Origin: Sedimentisphaerales bacterium
GTDB taxonomy: Bacteria; Planctomycetota; Phycisphaerae; Sedimentisphaerales; UBA12454
Length of the DNA stretch: 64,000 nucleotides
Assembly (NCBI GenBank): GCA_016930635.1
Contig: JAFGGI010000001.1
Location: 1 to 64,000, forward strand
Direction: 5' to 3'
In this document: positions 27,869-35,766 of the stretch, piece after piece
How positions within the stretch are numbered: position 1 is the stretch's first letter
How the letters are laid out: every line of letters starts with the position of its first letter
The notes under the pieces: model-generated
Told to the model about the DNA's origin: nothing
What the model saw: only the letters and a program-made list of their open reading frames with translations
Databases searched by the model: none
Position numbers and translations under genes: made by a program

Positions 27869-28606
27869 ATGGGAACGGTACTTAATGCTCTGGTAAAACT
27901 TCAAAGCGTAGAGAATCAGTTGCGAGCGGCTAAGGCTAAGCTTGCCCGCTGCCGTAGAAGCGTCATACTGAAAGAGAACCAACTGCGTACACTCCAAAAT
28001 TCCCTTGAAGCCAAGAAAGAAGAGATCCAGCTTACGCAAATCCAGGCTGACCGTCTTGAACTCGAATTAAAAAGTACGGACGAAACTCTTGCCAAGTACC
28101 GTGCTGCACTTAACGCGGCCAAGAGTAATAAAGAATATGCCGCGATACTGACAGAGTTGAATACGACCAAGGCTGACAGCAGCAAAGTGGAGGCACAAAC
28201 TCTGGAGCTGATGAAGAATATCGACGCCGATAAACAGCAATGCAAAGAAATCGAACAGCAGATAGAAAAAGAGAAAGAGGAGCTGGGTGAAATTCGCAAA
28301 GAAGCTGAAGAGATGGCGAAAAAATATGAGGATGAAATAGCCCAGATCGAACAACAGTGGCAAGTTGCTTCCAGCGAAGTACCAAACGAAACACTGAAGA
28401 TATTCCAGAGAGTTGCCGAAACATATGACGGTGAAGCTCTTGCGGAGATTGAGGTGCAGGATGATAAAAGCGGGACTTACACCTGCGGGGGCTGCTTTAT
28501 GAGCCTGACAACTGAGACGGCTAATACACTTTTGAGCAGAGATGAAATTATCAGATGTCCCAATTGTACCCGTATTTTGTACTTTAAAGAGGCGGAGAGC
28601 CTATAG
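27869..28606 (+). CDS. Coiled-coil protein with C4 zinc ribbon (DUF164/CdsZ-like)
   Basis: A 245-residue cytosolic protein. Residues about 5-175 form a long antiparallel coiled coil rich in Glu, Lys and Gln. The C-terminal zinc ribbon has Cys pairs in TCGGCFMSL and RCPNCTRIL. This is the architecture of the widely distributed family formerly DUF164. Some members have been linked to RNA metabolism or to promoter and flagellar regulation, so no specific role is claimed. It immediately precedes the RNase H-PurN fusion gene: the next start codon (TTG 28608) is 1 nt past its stop, so the two are probably translationally coupled. Confidence 0.88.
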   Translation: MGTVLNALVKLQSVENQLRAAKAKLARCRRSVILKENQLRTLQNSLEAKKEEIQLTQIQADRLELELKSTDETLAKYRAALNAAKSNKEYAAILTELNTTKADSSKVEAQTLELMKNIDADKQQCKEIEQQIEKEKEELGEIRKEAEEMAKKYEDEIAQIEQQWQVASSEVPNETLKIFQRVAETYDGEALAEIEVQDDKSGTYTCGGCFMSLTTETANTLLSRDEIIRCPNCTRILYFKEAESL

Positions 28607-28607
28607 T

Positions 28608-29666
28608 TTGTCACAAACCTTTACTATTTATACCGATGGGGGCAGCAGGGGTAATCCGGGGCCGGGGGCCGGGGCATTTATTATTTTCGATTCGCGGCAA
28701 AATCAGCTCTGCGCAGAGGCGAAGTTTCTGCCGGATACGACAAATAATATTGCTGAATATACCGGACTTGCCGAAGGGCTTGCCAAGGCAAAAGCTCTCG
28801 GTGCAGAGAAAGTAAAGATATTCAGTGACAGCGAACTGATGGTCAAACAAATTAACGGCGAGTATAAAGTCAAAAGTGAGAATATCCGCCAACTCTTTAA
28901 TAAGTGTACGGACCTGCTGAAAGATTTTTCAAGCTGGGAGATAACACACATTCGGCGTGATAAAAATAAACTTGCCGACAAGCTCGTGAACCGCGCGATC
29001 GATATATCCGATGATATCAAAGAAATTCCGATACAAGATGATACGAATTCCAGGCATTTAAGGCTGGGGATCCTCATCAGCGGTTCAGGCAGGACTATGA
29101 TAAACATACTCGAGCTGATAAAACAAAAACAGCTTAATGCTGAGATAGCGATAGTGATTTCCTCAAGGTCCCAGACAGTTGGCGTGGAAAAGGCAAAAAA
29201 AGCCGGGCTGCCGCTGGAAATAATAAGAAAAAAAGACTTCGACGATATTGACAACTTCAGCAAAAAGCTGCACAAGACTCTTTTCGACGCAAAGGTTGAT
29301 CTCATTATTCAGGCTGGCTGGCTGTGTCTCTGGAAGATTCCGCCTGAATACGAGAATCTCGTGATGAATATTCACCCTGCACTTTTGCCGAGTTTCGGCG
29401 GCAAAGGTATGTGGGGGCATCATGTACACGAAGCTGTTTTGTCTGCCGGTTGCAAAATCAGCGGCTGTACAGTACACTTTTGTACAAATGAATATGATAA
29501 GGGTCCGATTATTCTTCAGCGATGCTGCCAGGTTTTGGAGGGAGATGACGCAGATACACTTGCCGGGCGGGTCTTTGAGCAGGAATGTATCGCGTATCCC
29601 GAAGCGATAAGATTATTTTCGCAGGGAAGAATAGTTGTAAAAGACGATAAAACATTTATAAAGTAA
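28608..29666 (+). CDS. Fusion of ribonuclease HI and phosphoribosylglycinamide formyltransferase
   Basis: A 352-residue two-domain protein. Residues 1-140 are RNase HI with the catalytic acidic set intact (Asp10, Glu50, Asp74, Asp124 by alignment of YTDGG, AEYTGL, FSDSE and KLADKL). Residues about 150-345 are PurN-like, the purine step making formyl-GAR from 10-formyl-THF. Its catalytic triad is present: Asn254 and His256 in NIHPALLP, Asp297 in EYDKGP. One continuous frame joins the domains through a short acidic linker. The start is TTG 28608; an upstream in-frame ATG lies inside the preceding gene. The RNase H half would cut RNA in RNA-DNA hybrids. This combination of nucleic-acid degradation and purine synthesis is unusual. 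Confidence 0.9.
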   Translation: MSQTFTIYTDGGSRGNPGPGAGAFIIFDSRQNQLCAEAKFLPDTTNNIAEYTGLAEGLAKAKALGAEKVKIFSDSELMVKQINGEYKVKSENIRQLFNKCTDLLKDFSSWEITHIRRDKNKLADKLVNRAIDISDDIKEIPIQDDTNSRHLRLGILISGSGRTMINILELIKQKQLNAEIAIVISSRSQTVGVEKAKKAGLPLEIIRKKDFDDIDNFSKKLHKTLFDAKVDLIIQAGWLCLWKIPPEYENLVMNIHPALLPSFGGKGMWGHHVHEAVLSAGCKISGCTVHFCTNEYDKGPIILQRCCQVLEGDDADTLAGRVFEQECIAYPEAIRLFSQGRIVVKDDKTFIK

Positions 29667-29682
29667 ATATGAGATTAATCTT

Positions 29683-30165
29683 TTGAATAAACAGCAGAAA
29701 AAACTTGTTGCCAATGTTGTCGTAGTTACGGTCTTTACTGCCGTTGTAGTGGTCGGTTTTGCAAATATTAAAAATGTGGTTAACCGTTCCGAAGCCATGC
29801 GGGCAATGGAACTGATCGGCAAAGAAATACTTCAATATAGAAAGACTTACGGTTCTCTTCCGTCTGAATACAATGTAAAAAAATTCGCAGAACAAATCGG
29901 TACTGTCAGACTTATAGATTTTCACTATCGGGCGACATGGATAGAATTCGGCGCCAAACCTGATACTACCGTTTTAGCTTACTCCCGAAAAAACTACAGA
30001 GGTTTTGTGAAGGCCGGTTATATAGTACTGTGGCTGGACGGGAGGGTGGAATGGATAAATAAAAAGCAGTTTGAGCAGACTCTTGATAAGCAACAAGAAC
30101 AGCTGGAGCTTAAGTGGATACAGGAACATATGCAAAAGGGTAAAGACACGGGCATACCTTTTTAA
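29683..30165 (+). CDS. Hypothetical pseudopilin-like single-TM protein
   Basis: A 160-residue protein with one N-terminal TM helix (about 8-28) followed by a helix with EAMRAMELIGKEILQYRKTYGSLPSE, the kind of N-terminal helix seen in planctomycete pseudopilin-like (DUF1559/type II secretion) proteins. The segment VLWLDGRVEWI near residue 125 resembles the LDGHVEW motif of the same proteins. There is no typical GFTLIE cleavage site, so the assignment is loose. The start is TTG with a weak ribosome site. Confidence 0.55.
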   Translation: MNKQQKKLVANVVVVTVFTAVVVVGFANIKNVVNRSEAMRAMELIGKEILQYRKTYGSLPSEYNVKKFAEQIGTVRLIDFHYRATWIEFGAKPDTTVLAYSRKNYRGFVKAGYIVLWLDGRVEWINKKQFEQTLDKQQEQLELKWIQEHMQKGKDTGIPF

Positions 30166-30217
30166 TACTACAAACTATATCCCGAGTTTTACATTAAACA
30201 ACCCGGCTTATAATCCT

Positions 30218-31648
30218 TTAAGTCAGACAAACCATATCGCCCGGGTTAACAGGTTCGACCTTATCTTTCTTTTTTTGCACATCCTGGGGGCATATTGCAA
30301 AAGACGGAGCGATTTCGATTTTACAATCAGGTGAGTTGTCAGGCTTTTGCGGGATTTTTATACCTGCCTGTGTGAGCCAGGCGGCTGCACGGGCAACCAT
30401 CATTTTTTTTGTAACCTGGGGACTGTCGGTACCGATGGCGTTTTTAACGGGTGCAAATTCTTCGCTCCGGATTGTTTCAAGTATAATTGATTTATCTGTC
30501 AGAGGCAGTGCATCAAACACAAAAGTTTCGAGTTTGATGCCGTTTGGTTTTGTCGGTTCTATTTTTTTGCCGGTTTGCAAATCGATATATGATATTTTCT
30601 TGTTTGCCCTGTGATAAGGCAGAGCAAAGCCTTCGTTATTAAGCTGCTCGACAAAGGTGCGGGTAATCATATGAATTGCTATAGAGCCGAGGGAGAAAAC
30701 AAGCAAACCCTCTTTTGTTTTTTTCTCGGCGAGTTCATCGGGCAGATCGCTATATTCGATAATAGTTACTTTGCCGTTGGCGAGGCAAAAATTTCCTACT
30801 CTTTCAAAGGGGCCTGTTTTTGTGAGAGCTTTCGAAGACATTTGGGCTTTATCCAAGGCATGCAAACCGATAAAGAGCGGGTCAAAGATATTTGTTAAAG
30901 GGTTATCAACCTGAAAATAGCTGATGTATTCTATGCCGCGGTTTTTCATATCTTCAACGGCACCGCTTTTATAAAGTGCCTTTAAGCTGCCTCCATGACC
31001 GTCAGGTGATGTTGCCAGTTCGTATTTAGCGGCAAGCAGGATTTTGCCGTCGGGTGAGAAATTGACTTCGGTGCCCTGCTGAAAAACAAACACGCTTGAT
31101 TTATCAAGGCCGTAATAATTATCCCGTTCAAAAATCTCTGTTGTCTGGCTGTGATTGAGCGGGCTCGTCATTACGTACCAGACGGGTTGAAATCCATATT
31201 TCTGCCCTGCCGCTTTTATGGTTTCTGCAAAGAGCCTGAATAAGGTTTTGTTCTTTACAGGACTGATCGCAAAATCTCCTTTGGGGCCGTCAAAGCCGAG
31301 TCTTGTACCCTGCCCCCCTGCTACAATAAATGGTGCAACTTTGCCTGCTGATATCAATTCGGCGCCGAGCTGTTTTGCTTTAGTATATTTTTCTTTTTGT
31401 TCTCTGGTTTTTGGAATTGCCGGGTATGCAGGAGCAGCAGAAATCTTTTCGGGTAATTCAGCAGTTGCGTAATTTTTTATATATGTGTTTATTTTCTCTT
31501 TGAGCTGGTCGAAATCGATCTGTTCGATTTGAGATAATAAACTGAGTTTTTGTTTTTCGTTTAATTTCGACCAGAATGTCAAAAGATGACTTTGGTTGTA
31601 TTCAGCCAGCAGTTGTTTTACTTTTTCATATCGCTGTGTGATATTCAT
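30218..31648 (-). CDS. UDP-sugar pyrophosphorylase (UDPGP/UAP1-like)
   Basis: A 476-residue cytosolic nucleotidyltransferase of the eukaryote-like UDPGP family, which makes UDP-GlcNAc or UDP-hexose from UTP and the sugar 1-phosphate. The nucleotide-binding loop is VAGGQGTRLGFDGPKGDF (about 107-124). Next come WYVMTSPLNH and GHGGSLKAL, then the uridine/metal region YFQVDNPL. It is more like UAP1 (GlcNAc) than GlmU or GalU, consistent with the eukaryote-type enzyme found in some planctomycetes. The exact sugar is undetermined. The promoter is at 31716-31743. Confidence 0.9.
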   Translation of the reverse strand: MNITQRYEKVKQLLAEYNQSHLLTFWSKLNEKQKLSLLSQIEQIDFDQLKEKINTYIKNYATAELPEKISAAPAYPAIPKTREQKEKYTKAKQLGAELISAGKVAPFIVAGGQGTRLGFDGPKGDFAISPVKNKTLFRLFAETIKAAGQKYGFQPVWYVMTSPLNHSQTTEIFERDNYYGLDKSSVFVFQQGTEVNFSPDGKILLAAKYELATSPDGHGGSLKALYKSGAVEDMKNRGIEYISYFQVDNPLTNIFDPLFIGLHALDKAQMSSKALTKTGPFERVGNFCLANGKVTIIEYSDLPDELAEKKTKEGLLVFSLGSIAIHMITRTFVEQLNNEGFALPYHRANKKISYIDLQTGKKIEPTKPNGIKLETFVFDALPLTDKSIILETIRSEEFAPVKNAIGTDSPQVTKKMMVARAAAWLTQAGIKIPQKPDNSPDCKIEIAPSFAICPQDVQKKKDKVEPVNPGDMVCLT

Positions 31649-31672
31649 AGTTATCCTGTCATTCGTAATCTA

Positions 31673-31804
31673 CTACAAGTTCTCCATAGTCTTAAAAATG
31701 ATATTAAGAGCAAAGATTATAACATCTCCAAAACAATTATCAATTCTAACGATGCAAGGTAGTGGGTCATTTTGGCCCTGGTTTTGAATTTCGTCATTAA
31801 TCAT
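31673..31804 (-). CDS. Possible 43-residue small protein
   Basis: A short frame downstream of the DUF2089 gene, with a good ribosome site (AGGGGAG, 5 nt before ATG). It begins MINDEIQNQGQNDPLPC and ends with a mildly hydrophobic stretch, VIIFALNIIF. It could be a small partner of the DUF2089 regulator, or chance. It overlaps the promoter of the UDP-sugar pyrophosphorylase gene. Confidence 0.4.
   Translation of the reverse strand: MINDEIQNQGQNDPLPCIVRIDNCFGDVIIFALNIIFKTMENL
31716..31743 (-). promoter_or_regulatory. Sigma-70-type promoter of UDPGP gene
   Basis: On the minus strand: TTGATA, 16-bp spacer, perfect TATAAT, with the expected start about 60 nt before the ATG at 31648. Confidence 0.7.
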
Positions 31805-31823
31805 AATCACTCCCCTGTAATTT

Positions 31824-32099
31824 TTAATCCTGATTTTCTAAAGATTTAATCTGCTTTATAATATCATCGATACGGTTTCGCACGGTCGGATAGCTTAGTT
31901 TTAGCCGCTTGGCAATTTCTTTTAATGAGCCGCTGCATTTTACAAACTGGAGGATGAAATCCTGGTCATCAATAGACAGTCTGACCATAGCAGGGAGCGT
32001 AAAGAGCCCTTCTATCTCGGTTTGACATTTGGAGCACGATAATTTTTTGATGTTTAATTGACTTTGACAGGCCGGGCACTGGGTCGGCAATCTCTTCAT
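31824..32099 (-). CDS. DUF2089-family zinc-ribbon/HTH regulator
   Basis: A 91-residue protein with an N-terminal zinc ribbon (CPACQSQ ... CSKCQTE, residues 8-32) and a C-terminal helix-turn-helix (GSLKEIAKRLKLSYPTVRNRIDDII, about 57-81). This matches the DUF2089 family, small predicted transcription regulators. The ribosome site AAAGGA is 9 nt before the ATG. It is divergent from the sigma-54-controlled receiver-groESL operon, with about 290 nt between them, so regulation of that operon or of itself is possible but not shown. Confidence 0.83.
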   Translation of the reverse strand: MKRLPTQCPACQSQLNIKKLSCSKCQTEIEGLFTLPAMVRLSIDDQDFILQFVKCSGSLKEIAKRLKLSYPTVRNRIDDIIKQIKSLENQD

Positions 32100-32388
32100 A
32101 ATTTCTATCCTTTCTTTTGGATATATAATTCTGTATTTATATATATTAATATAAATATAAATAAAATCAAGTGTAAAATAAATAAAATTAAATACATTTT
32201 TTAAAACATATAGCTTTAAGGTAATTTTAGTGCATAAAATTGCTTATTTTGGCCTAAAATTCTTATCTGTCATGCTGGCAGTGGACAGGCATATTTGCAG
32301 GCAAAGTGAAATGGTCTGCTTTGTGTTAAATTTTGTAAACGCTTAGATAAAAATGGGTTACAACTTGTAAATGGCTGATTTTAGCCGG
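32100..32388. other. AT-rich divergent control region
   Basis: This stretch lies between the DUF2089 gene and the receiver-groESL promoter. It is strongly AT-rich near the DUF2089 side and holds the 13-bp dyad at 32268-32280 and a small inverted repeat, TTTGC-AG-GCAAA (32297-32308). No coding potential. Confidence 0.5.
32268..32280. promoter_or_regulatory. 13-bp dyad upstream of receiver-groESL promoter
   Basis: TGTCA-TGC-TGGCA, one mismatch from a perfect dyad, centred about 116 bp upstream of the sigma-54 GG. It is the counterpart of the hsp20 and clpB sites. Confidence 0.5.
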
Positions 32389-32404
32389 TGGCACATCATT
32401 TGCA
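32389..32404 (+). promoter_or_regulatory. Sigma-54-type promoter of receiver-groESL operon
   Basis: TGGCAC-N5-TTGCA with exact GG-N10-GC spacing. The expected start is near 32415, about 25 nt before the ATG at 32440. This sets the gene start: in-frame ATGs at 32371 and 32407 would lie upstream of transcription. Confidence 0.75.
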
Positions 32405-32439
32405 ATATGTATGACGTTGAGTTTTTTGGCAGACAGATT

Positions 32440-32835
32440 ATGACCGCAGATCATATAAATGTATTGATAAATGACGCCAGTTGGGCCTGGCCTGATGCTG
32501 TCAGGCAGATATTCCGCGACAGAAGTGTTCAGCTTCTGGTCGTTAAAAACGCTGATGAGGCTTTAGATACACTGCAGCACAGGCGGATTCATACGGCGAT
32601 CGTTGATGCAGGCCGGCAGGCAGGCGGTTTGGCTATTATAAAGATGATACGTTCAGGATTTCCCCTGCTGCCCTGTATTCTTATCGCTGATGATGCCGAG
32701 CAGAAACTGCTTTCGGCGGCGCTTGAGTTGGATGTTTTCAGTGTAATAAACAAACCTGTCGATATACCGCTGTTGAAAAGTCAGCTTCACAGGCTCTTTC
32801 TAAGGCGGTACGGCAGTACAATTTTCGAGAATTAA
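32440..32835 (+). CDS. Receiver-like (CheY-fold) single-domain protein
   Basis: A 131-residue protein with the alpha/beta order of a response-regulator receiver. An Asp in TAIVDAG stands at the phosphorylation position and Lys-Pro at the last strand (VINKPVD). The N-terminal acidic pair is reduced to ND (LINDASW) and the usual Thr/Ser of strand 4 reads Ala (LIADD), so phosphorylation is doubtful. It is the first gene of an apparent operon with groES and groEL, only 33 nt before groES, under a sigma-54 promoter. It could act as a regulator or adaptor in the stress circuit; this is inference from position. Confidence 0.7.
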   Translation: MTADHINVLINDASWAWPDAVRQIFRDRSVQLLVVKNADEALDTLQHRRIHTAIVDAGRQAGGLAIIKMIRSGFPLLPCILIADDAEQKLLSAALELDVFSVINKPVDIPLLKSQLHRLFLRRYGSTIFEN

Positions 32836-32868
32836 AATAATTTTATTGTTTTGAAAGGAGATAACGTA

Positions 32869-33159
32869 ATGAAGATTCGACCATTGGCGGACAAGGTTAT
32901 TGTCGAGCGCATCGAGGCTGAGAGCAAAACGGCCGGGGGTATTGTCCTTCCGGATTCGGCAAAGGAAAAACCGCAGCGAGGCAAGGTTATTAATGTCGGC
33001 AGCGGCAAGCTGCTCGATGACGGAACGAGAAGCAAGATGCAGGTTAAAAAAGGAGACGAGGTGCTCTTTTCAAGTTATGCCTGGTCGGAAGTAAAGATCG
33101 AAGGCAAAGAGTACCTGATAATGAACGAATCAGATATAATGGCGATAATCGAAAAGTAA
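32869..33159 (+). CDS. groES: Co-chaperonin GroES
   Basis: A 96-residue co-chaperonin capping GroEL in the cytosol. It begins [16 protein letters not shown] and has the mobile loop [13 protein letters not shown], then GKVINVGSG, and a C-terminal [12 protein letters not shown]. The start is ATG 32869 with AAAGGAG 9 nt upstream. It is 26 nt before groEL and 33 nt after the receiver-like gene, so it is probably transcribed from the sigma-54 promoter. Confidence 0.97.
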   Translation: MKIRPLADKVIVERIEAESKTAGGIVLPDSAKEKPQRGKVINVGSGKLLDDGTRSKMQVKKGDEVLFSSYAWSEVKIEGKEYLIMNESDIMAIIEK

Positions 33160-33185
33160 GAAAGTTAAGCACAGGAGATAAGATC

Positions 33186-34808
33186 ATGGCAGCAAAAAAA
33201 ATTGCTTTTAATACCGAGGCTCGTGAGGCGATCCGCCAGGGTGTAAAGAAGCTGGCCAAGGCGGTGAAAGTTACTCTGGGGCCTTGCGGAAGGAACGTTA
33301 TTCTTGAAAAATCATACGGCTCGCCAAATGTTACCAAAGACGGCGTTACGGTCGCTAAGGAAATCGAGCTGGAAGACTCTTACGAAAATATGGGCGCACA
33401 GATGGTCAAGGAGGTTGCAAGCAAGACCAGTAATGTTGCGGGCGACGGAACAACTACTGCGACGATTCTCGCCGAGGCTATCTTCGAGGAGGGATTGAAG
33501 AATATTACCGCAGGGGCCAACCCGATGCAGGTGAAACGCGGAATAGATATGGCGGTAGAAAAAATCGTCGGCGAACTTAAAAAGATGAGCATCCCTGTTG
33601 AATCCGGCAAACAAATTGAACAGGTCGCAACATGCTCAGCAAACCAGGACGCTGAAATCGGAAAGACTATGGCGCAGGCGATGGAAAAGGTGGGCAAAGA
33701 CGGCGTCATTACCGTTGAAGAAGGACAGAGCCTTGAAACCACAGTCGATCTTGTCGAAGGTATGCAATTCGATAAAGGTTATCTTAGCCCGCATTTTGTC
33801 AATAATACCGAGAATATGACCTGTGTGCTTGAGAAGCCTTATATTCTCATTCACGAAAAGAAGATCAGCACTATTAAATCACTTGTGCCGTTGCTTGAAA
33901 AGATCGCAAAAGCAGGCAGGTCTTTATTAATTATTGCTGAGGATATCGAAGGCGAGGCGCTTGCTACACTGGTTGTTAACAAGCTTCGCGGTGTTCTGCA
34001 ATGTGCCGCGGTAAAGGCTCCGGGTTTTGGCGACAGGCGCAAGGCTCTGCTTGCCGATGTTGGTGTTCTTACAGGCGGCGAACCTGTTTTTGAAGATCTC
34101 GGTATCAATATTGAAAACATTGAGCTTGCACAGCTGGGCCAGGCCAAGCGCATTACAATCGATAAAGAAAATACTACTATCATTGAAGGCGCAGGTACGA
34201 CAGATGCCATTAAGGGCAGAATTGAGCAGATCAAGACAGAGATTAATGCCTCGACAAGCGATTATGACATTGAAAAACTCCAGGAAAGGCTGGCTAAGCT
34301 CAGCGGCGGTGTTGCACAGATCAATGTCGGTGCGGCAACTGAGGCTGAGATGAAAGAGAAAAAGGCACGTGTTGAAGATGCACTTCATGCGTGCAGGGCG
34401 GCTGTAGAGGAAGGTATCCTGCCGGGCGGCGGAGTCTCTACGCTGCGGACATTGAAAGCTCTTGACAAACTAAAAACCAAAGGTGATGAGGCTATCGGTA
34501 TTGATATCGTAAAAAGAGCCGTTGTTGCTCCAATTAAACAAATCGCGACCAATGCAGGGCTTGACGGTTCGATCGTTGCTCAGAAAGTCATTGAAAACAG
34601 CGACGTTAACTTCGGATATGATGCCCTGAGAAAAGAGTACGGCAATATGATAGAGTTCGGTGTTATCGTTCCAACAAAGGTTGAACGTGCTGCTCTGCAA
34701 AACGGTGCGTCAATTGCTTCGCTGCTTTTGACAACCGATGCTGTTGTCAGCGAAATACCGGAAAAGAAAGAGGCTCCTCCTATGCCGCCGGGCGGAGGAA
34801 TGTATTAA
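33186..34808 (+). CDS. groEL: Chaperonin GroEL
   Basis: A 540-residue 60-kDa chaperonin folding client proteins in an ATP-driven double ring. The N-terminus is [18 protein letters not shown]-site motifs are [13 protein letters not shown] and [10 protein letters not shown]. The apical domain includes [18 protein letters not shown], and LPGGGVS precedes the C-terminal equatorial part. The tail is Met/Pro/Gly-rich, ending MPPGGGMY. Length is typical. No CIRCE element precedes the operon. A strong hairpin follows. Confidence 0.98.
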   Translation: MAAKKIAFNTEAREAIRQGVKKLAKAVKVTLGPCGRNVILEKSYGSPNVTKDGVTVAKEIELEDSYENMGAQMVKEVASKTSNVAGDGTTTATILAEAIFEEGLKNITAGANPMQVKRGIDMAVEKIVGELKKMSIPVESGKQIEQVATCSANQDAEIGKTMAQAMEKVGKDGVITVEEGQSLETTVDLVEGMQFDKGYLSPHFVNNTENMTCVLEKPYILIHEKKISTIKSLVPLLEKIAKAGRSLLIIAEDIEGEALATLVVNKLRGVLQCAAVKAPGFGDRRKALLADVGVLTGGEPVFEDLGINIENIELAQLGQAKRITIDKENTTIIEGAGTTDAIKGRIEQIKTEINASTSDYDIEKLQERLAKLSGGVAQINVGAATEAEMKEKKARVEDALHACRAAVEEGILPGGGVSTLRTLKALDKLKTKGDEAIGIDIVKRAVVAPIKQIATNAGLDGSIVAQKVIENSDVNFGYDALRKEYGNMIEFGVIVPTKVERAALQNGASIASLLLTTDAVVSEIPEKKEAPPMPPGGGMY

Positions 34809-34850
34809 CGAAATTTTAAAACTTAAAAGTTAAAATTCAAAATTGTGGAA

Positions 34851-34887
34851 TCCCGCACCTGAAAAATCAGGTGCGGGATGGAGCTTT
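34851..34887 (+). terminator. Hairpin after groEL
   Basis: TCCCGCACCTGA-AAAA-TCAGGTGCGGGA, a perfect 12-bp stem, followed within a few bases by TTTT. It probably terminates the groESL transcript, although the T-run is short and offset. The small membrane protein begins just after. Confidence 0.65.
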
Positions 34888-34891
34888 TATT

Positions 34892-35176
34892 ATGCTATTT
34901 AATTTTTATTCCAATTCGTTCAATGAGATTTCAAAAACCTACGCAAAAGGTCTTCTTATTATAGGTTTGCTTCTCATCGGTTTCGGTATTCTGGTCTGGA
35001 TCTTTAAGGAGATTCTTGCCGGAGTTGCTGCTGCTATTTTCTTCGTGGTAGGGTTTTTATGCTGCTTCAATGCTGTTAGAATTTTCCTGGGTACAATACA
35101 TGCCGGGCAGGAGCAAAGCAATGACTGCAGAAGTGACAATGTAAGAGTCCGAATCGAGCAGGAGCGGGATATATAA
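34892..35176 (+). CDS. Small two-TM membrane protein, unknown
   Basis: A 94-residue protein with two hydrophobic helices (about 18-39 and 44-66) and a charged C-terminal tail. No family was recognised. I start at ATG 34892 with GGAG 9 nt upstream; a GTG 21 bases earlier is in frame but inside the groEL terminator hairpin. It could be read by leakage through that hairpin. Confidence 0.6.
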   Translation: MLFNFYSNSFNEISKTYAKGLLIIGLLLIGFGILVWIFKEILAGVAAAIFFVVGFLCCFNAVRIFLGTIHAGQEQSNDCRSDNVRVRIEQERDI

Positions 35177-35509
35177 TCTCATCAACCAAGAGCCTCACCT
35201 GCCAGTCAGCGTCGCAGCAGGAAGCCTTTTTGCCCTCTATCAGCATGTTTATAACTATATATTAAAAGCGTCAGCGGCATTGTTGTTTTTTTGAAACACC
35301 AGATAACCTTTTTGCCCTATAAGGTGTTATAGCCTATCAAAAACTGCTTTTTAGTGACATTATCGGTCTCTATGTTGTTTTTAAGAAACGTATCACTAAA
35401 CTTTAACAGTGCATTTAACAGTAATCCGGTTAGTAAAGGCATTGTTAACCTTATCTGGCATCTATCTTTGCAGTTGATACGATTTTGATAAATTTATGCG
35501 CTAAAATTC
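35177..35509. other. Gene-free spacer
   Basis: No coding potential. It contains a repeated CCTTTTTGCCCT[AC]TA pair (about 35224 and 35308) and AACACC...GGTGTT flanking the second copy (about 35296-35328). A sigma-54-like TGGCAT...TTTGCA at 35456-35472 has N11 spacing and was not called. Confidence 0.4.
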
Positions 35510-35525
35510 TGGCATAAAGTTTGCT
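35510..35525 (+). promoter_or_regulatory. Sigma-54-type promoter before putative small RNA
   Basis: TGGCAT-N5-TTGCT with exact GG-N10-GC spacing. The expected start is near 35536. No dyad of the TGCCA-N3-TGGCA type was found 70-130 bp upstream. Confidence 0.65.
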
Positions 35526-35535
35526 CCAGTCTCTT

Positions 35536-35702
35536 TTACTTTAACTTTGCTGGGTGGGCTATCTGAAAATCCGGAGGAGGAGAAGTAGGTAAGCCCCCCT
35601 GCGTACGCAACCAGGGCTAAAAAATATATAAATTAGAGCCCTGTTTAAAATAGATTGCGTTTGGTTCTGGAGCTGGCCAGGAGGAGGCAGCTCCTTTTTT
35701 TT
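35536..35702 (+). ncRNA. Putative sigma-54-dependent small RNA
   Basis: About 167 nt without an ATG-initiated frame between the sigma-54 promoter and a terminator-like hairpin. Structures: GGGCT (about 35556) can pair with AGCCC (about 35592); CAGGGCT (35612-35618) pairs with AGCCCTG (35637-35643); GGAGCTG (35669-35675) pairs with CAGCTCC (35688-35694), then eight Ts. A purine-rich GGAGGAGGAG lies near 35573. It may be an independent RNA or the attenuated leader of the thiE gene 65 nt further on. No known RNA family was recognised. Confidence 0.5.
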
Positions 35703-35766
35703 GCGCAAAATGCTCTAAATAGTTTCCTGCTTTAAATTTCAGGTTCATCTCTTATAATCTATCGCT

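Noticed and set aside
32836-32868. CIRCE or HrcA site before groES
   Set aside because: No TTAGCACTC-N9-GAGTGCTAA-like inverted repeat is present here or before clpB or hsp20.
35193-35240. 4.5S/SRP RNA-like GCAGCAGGAAGCC
   Set aside because: It lacks the conserved GGTCAGG...GGAAGCAGCC loop and the flanking stem.
35456-35472. TGGCATCTATCTTTGCA as a further sigma-54 promoter
   Set aside because: The GG-to-GC spacing is 11, not 10, which sigma-54 rarely tolerates; the site 54 bp downstream has the exact spacing.
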